Origin: Pieris napi
Taxonomy: Eukaryota > Arthropoda > Insecta > Lepidoptera > Pieridae
DNA: 64,000 nt
Assembly (NCBI RefSeq): GCF_905475465.1
Contig: NC_062253.1
Span: 124,001-188,000 of the forward strand
Reading direction: 5' to 3'
Shown piece by piece: positions 23,560-35,715 of this stretch. Made by a program: the position numbers and the translations under genes. Position 1 is the stretch's first letter. Every line of letters starts with the position of its first letter. Below the pieces are notes generated by a model. That model searched no databases. It was not told the origin of the DNA and was given only the letters and a program-made list of their open reading frames with translations.

Positions 23560-24012
23560 TTTTTCTTTGCGTCACTCTATTTATAAAATTGAAAACATGA
23601 AATATCGCGTTATGTACGAGTACGATTTCCACCGTGGTACCAGTGCTGCAGAAACGGCTCCAAAAATTAATTATGTGCATGGTGGCGCTGTCTCTAAAGA
23701 AAACACAGTGCGTTTTTGGTTCCAACGTTTTTGTTCTGGAAATTTCGTCCTGGCCGAAACAAGCGCCGTCGACGGCCGGAGACCAGAGCGAATAACGAAG
23801 AATTGAAGGTTATTGTGGAAGCGGATCCATCGCAAACTACGTCTGAGCAAGCTGCAGGCTGCGCTGTTAGTGATAAAGCTGTATCAATCCACTTGAAGTA
23901 AATTGGGGAAGGGGAAAAGCTAGCTAAGCAACCAAGGCTGGTCAATCACTCTAGGCCACTACTGCTTACCGATAACGCTACACCACACACTGCACAACTA
24001 CCTTAGGTCTCT
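23560..24012 (+). pseudogene. Internally deleted mariner transposase remnant
   Basis: The plus strand reads YEYDFHRGTSAAETAPKINY, then TVRFWFQRFCSGNFVLAE and, after a frame change, NEELKVIVEADPSQTTSEQA and VSDKAVSIHLK: the N-terminal helix-turn-helix region of a mariner of the mauritiana/Hsmar-like type. Then the sequence jumps to RPLLLTDNATPHTAQL, which is the second catalytic Asp region. The block with the first Asp is deleted. Terminal repeats were not found. Confidence 0.75.
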
Positions 24013-24229
24013 TGGGGCAGTCATCCCGTACTTATTTATATATTCACTATTTATGTGTTAGAGTACGTCTGTAGGGCTTAGGGATCCGTATGGTTGTTAG
24101 ATTCTTATGTCTCACCCTCTCTTATATTTAGTCATCTAGTGCAGCTTGCTCAAACATACATTACAGATACTCCTGACATTCAACATAATATATAAATTCT
24201 AAACACACAGTCCACCGACTAGCAAGCTG

Positions 24230-24325
24230 TAAAAAGACCTAAGATTTAATTAGCGCCTGTGCACTTGAACCTGACGGCCCAAAAGTTTCTACTCGAATGG
24301 GAACAAATCAAACTCCTCGCACAGT
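24230..24325 (+). repeat. Fragment of the 8150-8640 repeat family
   Basis: It shares tttaattagcgcctgtgcac, ttgaacctgacggcccaa and gtttctactcgaatgggaac with 8245-8315. It is cut by the element starting at 24329. Confidence 0.6.
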
Positions 24326-24328
24326 TTT

Positions 24329-24860
24329 GAAGTTATACTTCTTTAGGCGCGTTATGAAAAATAAATGAGAGTGAAATTTTACGATGCGCGCGCACCTGAG
24401 ACACAAAGTTGTCAGTGTGATTATAGCGTGCGCGAGCGAGATGGGAATAAGACAATCTACAAGTAAAAAGAAATAGAATATGCGTGAAGTTAGCAGCTAT
24501 GCCAAGAATTTTGAATGAACATAATGACATAATTACCTTTTAAACAAATAAAGGAGTTTTAATTATTTTTTCAAAGAAATTTAGCAATGCTTTTTCACAA
24601 AGACCTATTGTTACTTAGTTAAAAGGTTATGAAACATCCGTAGTTTTTAAATTATTAAATTGAATGAATAATATAATAAAATAATAAATAATAATAATTA
24701 TTAATATTAATTAATAATTGAATAATAAACTAAATATTAAATATTATTAAATTATTAACGTTAAATATTTGTTATTAATTATTTAATATTTTAAAAAATA
24801 AAGAAAGCCAAAGAAGTATAACTTCTTACGCGCGTACATAAGGACACGCACCCTTTTTTT
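24329..24860 (+). mobile_element. MITE with gaagttatacttcttt ends, copy 1
   Basis: It has gaagttatacttcttt at 24329-24344 and its exact inverse at 24810-24825, followed by a conserved ttacgcgcgtacat and an acacgcaccc-plus-T tract to about 24860. The same layout is seen at 41647-42130 (same orientation) and 50450-50972 (reverse). The interior is very AT-rich with no frame. The true outer edge on the right is uncertain. Confidence 0.55.
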
Positions 24861-27365
24861 ATAACACAACATCGAAATTCGAATTACAAATCTCTTTTAT
24901 TGCAATTTTACTCTCTAATGTCCGTTGCAGTTGAATAATAATAGTTCTTTTTATAAGCTTATCATAAGTTGTGGTGCTACAAATGAAAAATAAATAAAAT
25001 GACAATTGTTTGCTTAATTCGATGGGGAGCAATAGCAAATTATCATCGAGCAATTTGGAGCTGTTTCATTGCGGCGCCGCGGTGGCGCGATCGTGGACTG
25101 TGAGGATGATTTTACGTTTTCGGTTATCTTGGTTTCAGAAATTTTAGTATACAGGTGTCCCATTAATCAATCGGTACAAGTCGGGTATGTTTTTCTGTGT
25201 AAATGTAAATTACTTTGAAATTGGGACTAAATACGCCATCTTTTCGTTCACTTGCCAACTGCACACATTTTTTTTACAAGATTGAATAGTTGGAAACAAT
25301 CACAGAAAGTGCAACTAACAATAAATAAACGTGAAACAGTATAGCATATTAATACATATTTCAATGTTTGTCATAAGTCTGTAGTGAAGTTTAATTGTCG
25401 TCTAGTGATATGTATATTTATGCTTTAGATAAATTTGTATGTGCCATTTTGAATACGGCACGGCCGAGTGCTATACCGGAACTCAAATATTCGTTTAACA
25501 GTTGAAAACGTTGAAACTGTTTTAATGAGTAAACAAACTGTACGAAATATTTACAATAATAAATTGTTATGTATTTAAAGTTGAATACTTCCAGCGGCTT
25601 TAGACAATTTTTTTTAAATCTTCATTGCTTGGCTAAAAAATGTTGACATTTATGTAGGATATATTGTAGAGCACAAATATGAAAAACACATGTACCTACC
25701 ATTCTTTCAGTACTCACGTATGCTATTGGCATTTGAATTTTCATATATGGAAGTACTTCGACTTCGCTTCGACTTTTGAATGAAAAAAAAAATGTATGTG
25801 TGTGTGAGGTATAGTTGTCGGTGCAACGCCACTCTATTGAGACGTGATGAAGGTCTTTATTGAAGCCGTGAGAAAATATCCTTGTTTATGGAATACAAAT
25901 GACAAAGATTATCGTGTGTGAAATTCACAAAAAACGTCTTGATGCTACGAAGGGCTGCCTAATACTGGTGCTCAGCTCCCCGCTCGCAAACGGACGCACA
26001 ACCTTGCTGGATGGAGCGAGAACTAGGCAGAAAATGAGCGGAGTAGTCGTTCATTTCCCGCTTCCCGCTCCGCCTAGTTGACCTCGTTGACAGTGGAAGG
26101 CGAAATAAATTATTTAAAAAACTCTTTCTTACTGGAAGGCAAAAACTATTTTCAAACTCCGTTCCGCCGGTCAACCATTTCCCGCTCAACACTTACGCAG
26201 TGGAAGGCGGGCATTACACTATAGTAGTAACACAGAATATGCGTTAACACGATATTTACAGAGACTCAAAATACACTACAAAAAATATAATGAAATATAA
26301 ACAATAAAAAAACTTGATTTATACAATAGTGTGTTTCTGTGCCATATCTTACCGGTTGCCAGATTTGGACGTTTGATTTAAAAACAAAACAAGAAGATAG
26401 ACAACAGGCAGTCCTGCGATTACGCGAATACCAGATGTGGATGGTCATACCCCTCTCTGCTGACTTCGCATCCGAAGAACTTCCAAGTTGACCCGCCATC
26501 CGGGTAGATAGGATCATGGCGTGGCCCGGAGCATTGTGCCCTTCACGCGCCCTCTACGACCTCGCTTCGTGGGCTGTCGCCGCGTGTGTAACAAGTCAGC
26601 AAATTGGGATAGAATACGGTCTTAGAGTCAAATTCTAGCCTTGGTTAAAACGTTCTTGCAATGCGGCCTTGCATCGTAAGCGAGAATGCTTTAGGTTTAA
26701 AGACTTTATTTCTCAAAAAAGACAAAAAATGTCACTTACATGAGAATAATACTCTAGATAACATAACATTGTAGTCGTTCTTAAAATAATCACAATAAAA
26801 TATGCTTTTAAATCCTGGGCAGAGTGGTAACATTCTGTGATGCGTCTGTCCTCGAAAAAAGCATACAACTCAGCCTCCAGGTCCCTCAAACGGGAAATCG
26901 CTAAGGCAAAGTTACAGCACATGGCCAGATTTGGCGAAATTGCCCCCCTCCATTTGGAGGATGACTCGCTGGCCCATATCCAGAAGGAGAAGGCCGATCT
27001 TCTAGGCTTTGTTTTTGCGTCGATCACCACTTTGTATGAGCAAGGGAAGGCACCACCGACATTATTGCGGTGTGATACTACGTACGTGCTTTCTGCAAAG
27101 CATTATCTTACGAATTTATACAAAAGGACCAGAATTAATCAGGAATATTAATCCACTTACACTACGATTTAAGCTTGAAATCGGCCAGACATTGCATTGG
27201 CACCTATCCATTACATTTGCATTACATCCGTTACAATTTTAAACATACTGTACGTAATTATATATCTACACAATTAAATACAACTGTATTATCAACTTGT
27301 ATATAAGATAACGAATCTGAAACTATTAACCATTCGTTTTAGCATTTAGGTGGAAGAGGTTTAGA
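24861..27365. other. Intergenic between fragment C and gene D
   Basis: Repeat-rich, with no host gene recognised. 25940-26215 holds GC-rich direct and inverted pieces, including cgcagtggaaggcgggcat, related to the MITE at 2752-2850. A frame at 26837-27151 (SSKKAYNSASRSLKREIAKA, then a 60-residue helical-looking stretch) is open but matches nothing I know. It may be a decayed retroelement or processed-gene remnant. Confidence 0.4.
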
Positions 27366-30300
27366 ATGGCACCAGAAAAAAAGGGCCATACATACATACA
27401 ATGGATGTATTCGATTATAGGTAAGTTTGATTCATGTTATTTATTATACTCCATTAGTATCGTCCTCGGCGGTGAAGCAATGGACTTTTTTTCAATGTGT
27501 GCATTTAATATTCGCTCTAACGGTGAAGGAAATCATCGTGAGCAAACCGGCTTGCCATAAACCCAAAAAATGACGGTGTGTGTCAAACATAGGAGGCTGA
27601 TCACCTACTTGCCTAGAATAAGAAATGAACATGAAAAAGATACAGAACTCTGAGACCCAGATTTAAAAAATTTGCAGTGCCACTGATTTATTTTGTTTTT
27701 TATTTTTACTAAATCAGTCTTATCTCTTGAATTAAACCATCGAATTAAGAATATTTAATTTATTTCTATAAAGGAGTATCTTTGTTCTTCCTCTTCTGAT
27801 ATTCAAATCAATTTTAATAATTTGACGTATTTTAATTCTGCTAATTTGGCCTGGTTATTCTAATTATTGTTTGTTCACCTTTTATTTGAGATAATGACTT
27901 AACACAAATTTTGTTTTAATGAATAGTTACATAACATGTCTTTAAGCGTTACCTAAAGACAAAAATACCAAAACAATTTCATAATAAAAATAATTTCCAT
28001 AGTAAGCATCGGTTTCCTCATATATGGATTGGAGATTGGATGGACGTCTCCAATGCAGAAAGTTTTACAAGCTGACACCTCTCCTCTGGGTCATCCCATC
28101 TCCACGACCATGATATCCTGGATTGCCAGTATCGTTGTATTCAGTTCTGCTGGTGCAGTACCAATCTACTCATACATGGCTAATGTATATGGGAGGAAGT
28201 GGATGGTTATTGCAACCACGATACCTCAGATGGTGAGTTCCTCGCCACACCGTTATAAATACCGTACCCTTACCGTTTTTTGTGCTCACACTCGAACTTT
28301 GAATTCATGCCCTTTGATCAATGTCACTGATGATGTAGTGAAACGCATTGTAGTAAACCCTGAAGAATTTGTTAATTAAATCTTAAGTTTAGGTAAGGTA
28401 AGGTAAAAATTAATTGACTCGAAAAGTGAATCTTTTTATTTCGAAAATGTTAACACTTTACTCTTTATATAGAATATAGCGAAAATAACTGAGCCCCGAA
28501 GACCATAGACAAGTATTTTGATAGAGTAATCGATTAACCGAATAATTAATGTCATTATCGTTAGTGTATGAAAAAAGCGGTCTTTTTCATATTATAAAAG
28601 AAGCCTAGAGATTGCGCGGTGACGCTACCGCGGTTATTGTACTCCAACTGGTAATTCAGGTTGGAACATGACAGTTTTTTTGTAGTATAGGGGAGAAAAG
28701 CCTAGGAGACAGCCATAAAAGGCCTTTGAGAGAGAAGTAAGCTCTCTTTTCAAATAATTTGAGGTCGGTAGGAGGTTATTCTCTGTATACTACACGATAA
28801 CTAAGATCCGAATAACTGAGGGATCCAATTTTCATTGTATTATATTATGGTAGTGTTCGCACAGAGTATTTAGCGGAGTTGTTCGGATTAATACCAGCAG
28901 CTGAGTTTAATTTATCAACTTTTTATCGCACCTTGAACCGTTAATAACAAAATAAACGTGAAACTTTATCAATTTAAGTAAATAACGTTAAATATGTTAA
29001 ATAGCTGCTTTATTTGAAATTAAATATTACAATGTTATCGTTTTGATATGTCTATTTAGGTTTACGTTTATTTAATTAATAGTTGACTTGAATTATTATA
29101 TATGATAGGAAAAACATAAATCCGAGGCGGTGGCTTCCATTAGTGGAAGCAGTAACCGTTATGCAATAACACAATTGCACAACTCCAAGGTTCCTCCCTG
29201 ATTTGTGAAGGAATTGTGTAGCACAAACACAAGTTTATGTCTTAACTTCTGTGCCAAGAATACTATCATTAGTATATCTTCAAATTTAAAATGTTAAAGA
29301 AGAACATATCTTTTTTTAATTAGTTATATTATAGACTTAACGAGCTAAGGGTATTAAGGGGTTAAGCTAAGATCTGGATTCATTTATTCAATATTGTTCT
29401 TTGCTGAGATATTATTTGAAATATTTGTCATTCTAATAACATCAAACTTTTTAATTGTAGATATCGAGCAGTATAAAAATATTATTTCCAAACATCACAG
29501 CGCTATGCATAGCCCGAACTTTAAGCGGTTTTTTCACTGGGGGCGTATTCGTAGTTGGGCCAATGTATGTGAGAGAAATCAGCCAGTCAGACATGATAGG
29601 ATCCTTAGGATCCATCCAGGTGCTACTGCAGAATATGGGCTTCCTGATAATATACTTAGTTGGTGCGTACATGGATTATTTTCAAGTATTGTACGTAATG
29701 GCTGCGTTCCCAGTATTGATGGCTTTGCTGATGTTAAGAGCGCCGGAATCTCCGGCTTTTTTGGTCAAGTTGGGGAAGATTGAGGTTGGTTTTATATAAG
29801 ACAATATTAATTTGGGGTCCCTTATGAAATTTGACGATGACATTGATAAAATATTGATTGATTCGTTTCAGGAAGCACATAAAGCTGTTGCGTATCTTCG
29901 AGGTTTGGATACGGATGATAAAATTGTGATAACAGAAGTGGAAGCTATGCAGCGTCAGGAAAAAGAGTTTCAGGCAATGCCTAAGCTCGATTTTATTAGT
30001 ATTCGTAAGTCATTTTACGAATAAAAAGCTGTATAATATATTATTATTATTAGTATTTATGTTAAGAATGTAAATAAATATATTTTCACATGTTTATAGA
30101 TATGTAATATTTAAACTGTTTGCGTATTACCTTATATAATGCCTTCAATTATTGAACATAACTCTTTTTTCAGTGAAAGATAAAGCTTGGAGACGTGGTC
30201 TTATAATTATCCTCATCATCTTCACGTTCCACGCTTGGAACGGTGCTTTCGCGATCATTGCATATGCGTCTGCCATCTTGTCTTCGACGGGGGTAGATTT

Positions 30301-31834
30301 TGGTATAAGTCCAGAATTGCAAACGCTAAGTTTTCCTATAGTTAGTATTATGGCATCATTTACTTTGACTGCGGTTGCTGAGAAGTTTGGAAGGAAGGTA
30401 AGTTATGTTTAATATAAAGATATAGTCAAAGGCAATCTGTTTTTTGTCGTCAGAGGTGTGGTGACTTACCATCAAGCTAATGTACATCATCGAAAGATGA
30501 TAAACAGAACAGCCTTTCAAATCAAAACATCTTTCTCGAAAAGATGGTTTAAGGAAGGTTTACCAACGGGCATTACAATGACAGCTTACATCTAAGAAAA
30601 ACTCTAAAATAACTACTTTTACACCCTTTAACAGGCAAACATATAATAATAAAGCCTTAATTTACACATCAAATGTTGGTAGTAGTATTAGTATTTACTT
30701 ATTTACCATGTGGACCCCTCTATTTATCTGGCGTTCGTGAGTTCAAAACCCGGCTGTGTTTAAGAATTGTTTTTATGTGACCTTTTACCATTTAAGATAA
30801 GAGATGCTCCTCAACTACCAAAATGAAGATGTGTCAGGCACTGCTGGTCAATAAAAACAGTGGCGTTACAACCTTTTTACGGCCTCAGATTTCTGAATCT
30901 GTTTTATGATCATTTGTCAATCTATTAGGCAAGAAGGGTTGCCTTAGGGCAATCCGGTTTCCTGACGATGTTTTCCTTCACTGTTCGAATGAATATTAAA
31001 CGCGCGTACATAGAAAGAAAGTCCATTGCCGAAGATCGAACTTACGACCTCAGTCACTGTCTATAGACCAACACTGTTGTTGAACATGTTTAAATAAATT
31101 TTACATTATTTGATACTTTCCAGCCCTTACTAGCGGGAACCTTCTTCATATCAGTATTTTCTCAATCAATCCTTGGTATCGCAATGTTGATGCAGAAATA
31201 TGGGTATGTCATACCAAGCTGGCTGCCAGTTGTGTGCATGATTGTATCTGTGGCGACCTATGCGGGTGGCGTACGCCCTTTACCTTATATAATATTGACG
31301 GAAATGTTTAGTTTTCAAGTAAGTACACACTAATGAATATAGACCTACTTTGTAACCAAAAAGTCATATAATCTATATACTACTATTAAACTTTGAGTTA
31401 TAAGTTTTTTTAAACACATACCTAACTTCTCTTTTAAAACAAACAGAAATTCGGTCGTAAAAACACCTATTTCAATAAACAATTTTGTTTCAATAAGTCC
31501 ATAAATGTATGGAATTGAGACTACAGATACGTAGTGACTTCTACGAATAATACCCATCTTGGTTATGGATTTACTGCCTCATATATAATTCCAGGTCCGA
31601 ACAAGACTCATGGGTTGTGTCGTAACCCATGCGTGGATATCCGGTGCTATTCAGCTTTTTGCATATGCACCTTTAGCTGATGCCTTCGGTCTACCAGCTA
31701 CGTTTATTCTTTTTGGGGTATTCAATCTTTTAGGCGCAATTGTTACCTTCTTCTTACCCGAGACCAGGGGAAAGACTGATGAAGAGATTCAACAACAGTT
31801 GACAAATAGCCCCAAAGAGACTAGCACGGTTTAG
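27366..31834 (+). CDS. Sugar transporter gene D, Tret1-like (complete)
   Basis: Seven exons: 27366-27420, 28003-28232, 29461-29784, 29872-30004, 30174-30397, 31124-31318 and 31595-31834, giving 466 aa. Exon lengths and phases match gene B. It has the family marks of a 12-helix sugar porter: KGHTYIQW at the N-terminus, NVYGRKW after helix 2, RTLSGFFTGG, PESP (190-193), EKFGRK, GGVRPLP in helix 10 and PETRGKT at the end of helix 12. The TM7 QQxSG motif is replaced by FHAWNGAFAIIAYAS. The start ATG at 27366 opens a short first exon, as in the paralogues. AATAAA at 32265-32270 is a candidate poly(A) signal. Of the set it keeps the most conventional motifs. A plasma-membrane sugar carrier is inferred; trehalose as the substrate is not shown. 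Confidence 0.9.
27450..27690 (+). repeat. SINE in gene D intron 1
   Basis: Partial copy: the body from about aacggtgaaggaaatcatcg through cttgccataaacccaaaaaa, aggaggctgatcacctactt and agatacagaactctgagacc to ttgcagtgccactgat. The tRNA-like head is mostly missing. Confidence 0.65.
28233..29460. other. Gene D intron 2
   Basis: AT-rich, with no element recognised with confidence. 28930-29095 resembles 18120-18290 upstream of fragment C. Confidence 0.4.
30855..31085 (-). repeat. SINE, full-length, inverted, in gene D intron 5
   Basis: It runs from cagtggcgttacaacctttt and ctcagatttctgaatctgtt through tcctgacgatgttttccttc to the inverted tRNA-like head (gaagatcgaacttacgacct, then caacactgttgttg). 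It is a minus-strand copy of the 42447-42745 family. Confidence 0.75.
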
Positions 31835-33167
31835 TTTTTAATCGTTAGAATTATAAATTGGAAGTTTGAATTAACGAAATGTTCAATTTGTTTTAAACTT
31901 TGTGACAGAGGAACCCTATTATATTGCGTAATTATTAAGTAAAGCAAGTAGTTATTCATATACTATGGTATAAGTCAGATATGTTTTTACATATAAAAAC
32001 TTATTTTTAATACTGTTTACGTACCTATCTTTTCTGTGCTCCTCGCGGTATGAAAATATCGTGGTTTAATATGTCATTGGTTAATTCACTTTGAACAATT
32101 TTTTGTGAGCTACGACCTTTATGTAAATACATGTTTTGACAATCTTACTTCAGTAATTTGTTTGAATATCGTTTAATATTTATATTAAACCCAAAAGCAT
32201 TGCGACGTGAGCTGATTAGTTAACATGCGTAGTAAAATGATAGCATTAAGGTTCATTTAAGATTAATAAAACTCTAATAATTAAATCGTATTTTTTTATG
32301 TTTCATTATTATAATCCTACATATGTGGTGCTGCAAATCCCACAGATAATTTTGGATTTAAGATATGCCAGTTTCCTCACGACGTTTTCCTTCAAGCAAA
32401 TATGAATAGCGTAGTTTTATTTAGTATATGATATATTCCAGTTATACCAGTTCTTTATTTATAATCAATTGGCCATTATAAAATTTCGTAACCAACTCTA
32501 TATCTACTCCAAACAAGGAAGGCTCTTTATCTAGCACCTAATAAAATTAATTCCCAAACCACACTTCCTAACCCACAACACTTCCTTGCCTGTGCAACAG
32601 ATTTTGAAAAACGCGAACGAAAGTTTACTTAGGAATTCTACGTCAACATTATAACATATGGTATTTACCTCATTCAAAAGAAGCTGTGTTGTCAATTTGC
32701 ATATTCAAGAAATCCCGCGTTTCTCGAATTAATGGATGGATAACATATCCAGGCAATGGATTTTAGGAACCGAATCAAGGGGAGACCACTTCCAAACTTA
32801 TACTACCAATAAATTTTCACTCTAAAAATCTACAATATTCACCCCACCCGGGAATCGAACCCGTGCTTGCTGCACGGGTTGCATTGTGTATTTAGACTAA
32901 GCCGGTAGTTATAAAATACTTAGCCAACAAACAAAGCAGGTGTGACTACGAACAATGCACATCGTTTTTTAATCTTTCTTTTTTACACCTGTGATCACTT
33001 GTTATAAAACGATTTTACATTATACGAGTGTCTTAGTATGGATTCGAATTTTAAATCCAATTATATTGAACTAGTCACGTGCGTGTAAATTCAGAGCCTT
33101 AGCCATATTTTATTTTTAAAGTTAGATCGATTATCAAAGTACTACTAACCTGAATTGTTACTTAGAA
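31835..33167. other. Intergenic between gene D and the protease homologue
   Basis: AT-rich. A short inverted SINE piece lies at about 32350-32400 (gtttcctcacgacgttttcc). A tRNA-like piece at about 32845-32900, inverted, contains gggaatcgaacccgtgcttg, the inverse of a B box, and belongs to a second SINE family. No gene is recognised. Confidence 0.5.
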
Positions 33168-35715
33168 ATGAAATACCATATATATGTCATTCTTCTCCTA
33201 TTCTACACAATAAACGCAGAAGATTATAAAGAGGAAGAGTACGATGGAGATACAAGTTCGTCAGTTGATTCTGAGAGTAATGAAGTTTTTAACAAGAGTT
33301 TATCGCAAAAACCAAAACGGGATTTTAAAGAAATGAATGAAACAAAACTAAGTAAGTATATATTATTCACTTTGTGCATTTAAGTCATTTATTAAAGCCT
33401 TAAATCTGTCGTAACTGAGTATATATACAGTTAATATCCCATGAGAGGTGATTTATATGTGGACTGTAGTTACAGCTTAATAATTTCGGCAATAACTAAC
33501 CTTCTTGAAGTGTTACAACTGTAACATTATGTAGCATTTAATCTGTATTTGCCCCACTTTGTCAATGGTGTACGAGTAAGTGTTAATTGCGAACAAAAAA
33601 GAAATTAATGTCTCTTAAACAACCAGAATTTTACGCACGAACTGAAGATGGCAATATATATTTAAAACTATTCGGTGTATATAAGTTACTTTTATTTTTG
33701 TAGATGAAAAACCTATCAAACTAGAAAATAAAAATGATATGAAAAAATCAAGCTATCCATATGCTGTGTCGATACAAAGGAGGAACTCGCATTTTGCGTC
33801 TGGAGCTCTTATTGACTCCAAATGGATTTTATCTGCAGCTGGGGAGTTTTATAAGTAAGATAAAGAACATATATTCCCTCTGTAACTTAGTTTTATATAA
33901 GGTGATTGAGCCTCAAACGAAGACCATTTTCATTATATATATATAGAAATATATTCCTTTATATAACATACTTCACCAAGAAATCATTAGTAAAATAATG
34001 TCCAAGAATATTTATGGTCAGTATACGAGGTTGTTAGGTTAACTACTTACCTGATAACTTAAAACAGAAGGATCCTTAAGTAGGGACTGAATAGACCGAC
34101 TTGGATCTCACTATTTACGGTAGAAGAACTGTTTTTCATGGAAATGTATGTTAATCTTCATATGAATAACCGATGTCTACCCGGCAAAGCTATTATTTAT
34201 TATTAAAATTTGTTTAAATACGCATTTATTGTATTGTCATCGTAACAAATATGTTTCAGTATCAGAGAAGCAATCAAACAACTCAGGGTCCGTCTCGGCA
34301 CTTTTAACTACAAGAAGGGTGGTGTTCTGATGGCTTTGAAGGGCATCGAGATCCACCCCCTTTACTCCTATCAGCAACCAAACTATGACCTAGCCTTACT
34401 AAAGCTAGCTCAGCCAGTGACTTATAGTGCTCAAATCAAGCCAATACCTATATCGACGGAGGCAGGAGAAGTCGTTAGTGGAAAGTTCATCGCCACTTAT
34501 TGGCCAAGGCTAATTGTAAGTTCTTAACTTAATTCTTCTTTTCCGGAAGCCTTTTTCTATGAGAAAAATCGGTTGTCTGTAAAGTCGGTTTACTGACGAT
34601 AGTTGAACGTGACAACGTCACGAATCGGTCACTCAAGTAGGAGAGAGACAGATGTCGAACGCTGAAGAGCGCGGAGTCCGATTGTGCCTCTCTGTCGCTT
34701 CGCGCTCTCGCTTGCATTTCAAGCCTTAAATGGAACGCCTCAGAGCGAGGTAACGCCGCATGAGTAATGTTTTTTCGTTTTTCCGTGCAGCCGGCTCCAT
34801 CGAATTATTAGACGTTGTCACGTCAAAAAGAAAATTGAGAGAAATAGAGTGAGGTGTAAGGTAAAACAAACTCACATTCGCTGTCGCGCTAAAACTAGAC
34901 AGCTGATTAGCGACTGAACACTTTCAGTGATTTTTGATAAATATTGAGAACAAACTCAATGTTTAATGTTTATCGAGCTTATTGTACTTCTAAACACACG
35001 CCCATAATTTCAGGTGAATGGTCAAGTTTTATCAGCATCAGCTAAAGAGAGGGTGAAATATAATAGCATGCGTGTGTCCACACAAAAGTTGATTCCCTGG
35101 GCCAAATGTCTGAAACAAATGAAGCATTTGAACAAAACACTGGACCAATCTACGATGTGTTTAAACCCAATCGTCAGCCTTCATAGTCCTTGTATGGTAA
35201 GTTTATGGTATTTATTTATATTGTAATACTTACATAAATCATACTAAAGATATAGCCAAAGATGGAATATATATTATGTATATTCAAAACGGTTCTAACA
35301 TAACGAAAATCTATAAAAAATATTAAATACATCTAAGTAATGCTCATGATGCAGTTTATTAACTAAACGGCGCTATTTAACTAGCGGCCTAAAAGATGTT
35401 CAGCCGTAGCGTTTGTTACAACATTTAATTAACTGGCTGGCTAATTCTTAGGCCATTCGTACGATAGAGTCATTGTGGGCAGCATTGACACAATCGAGAC
35501 TTTGACTAGGCCACTTCAACCACCTTAAATAATCAAGGGTTTTTTTTCAGCCGGATGTAGGCGCACCAATAATAGCTGACGACCTTCTCTGGGGAATAAC
35601 TTCGGGTTGGCTTTCTGACTCATGCGCTAGTGAATCCAGTCCTACACTCTTCACGAGACTTTCCGATGAAAATGTCAAGTTCTGGCTCAACTCAATACGA
35701 GATATAGCTATTTAG
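33168..35715 (+). CDS. Secreted serine protease homologue, catalytically dead
   Basis: Five exons: 33168-33351, 33704-33854, 34260-34515, 35014-35196 and 35551-35715, with consistent phases, giving 312 aa. A signal peptide (MKYHIYVILLLFYTINA) and an acidic linker precede a trypsin-like (S1) domain from about SYPYAVSIQ (78-86). Only one of the three catalytic residues remains: NYDLALLKL carries Asp155. The usual AAHC is AAGEF (His to Gly108, Cys to Glu109), and GDSGGP is PDVGAP (Ser to Val261). The partner cysteine of the lost Cys is also gone (HFASG, Ala93). It cannot be a protease; S1 homologues of this kind act as cofactors, decoys or binding proteins in insect immunity or in the seminal or gut fluid. 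AATAAA at 36209-36214 may end the transcript. Its role here is unknown. Confidence 0.85.
34590..34850. repeat. MITE copy in protease-homologue intron 3
   Basis: It shares cgctctcgcttgca, gcatgagtaatg, gtgcagccggc and cgtcaaaaagaa with the outer element at 20290-21140. It carries short inverted pieces near the ends (gacaacgtcacg and gacgttgtcacg). Confidence 0.55.

Noticed and set aside
26713..27030. Minus-strand frame opposite 26837-27151
   Set aside because: Less protein-like than the plus-strand frame and without recognisable domain.
29394..29783. 129-codon plus-strand frame over gene D exon 3
   Set aside because: Wrong frame; the correct one (29461-29784) carries the GPMYVREIS and PESP motifs and fits the exon phases.
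32845..32900. Inverted tRNA-like block as a real tRNA gene
   Set aside because: Only the B-box side is tRNA-like; no cloverleaf can be completed, so a SINE piece is more likely.
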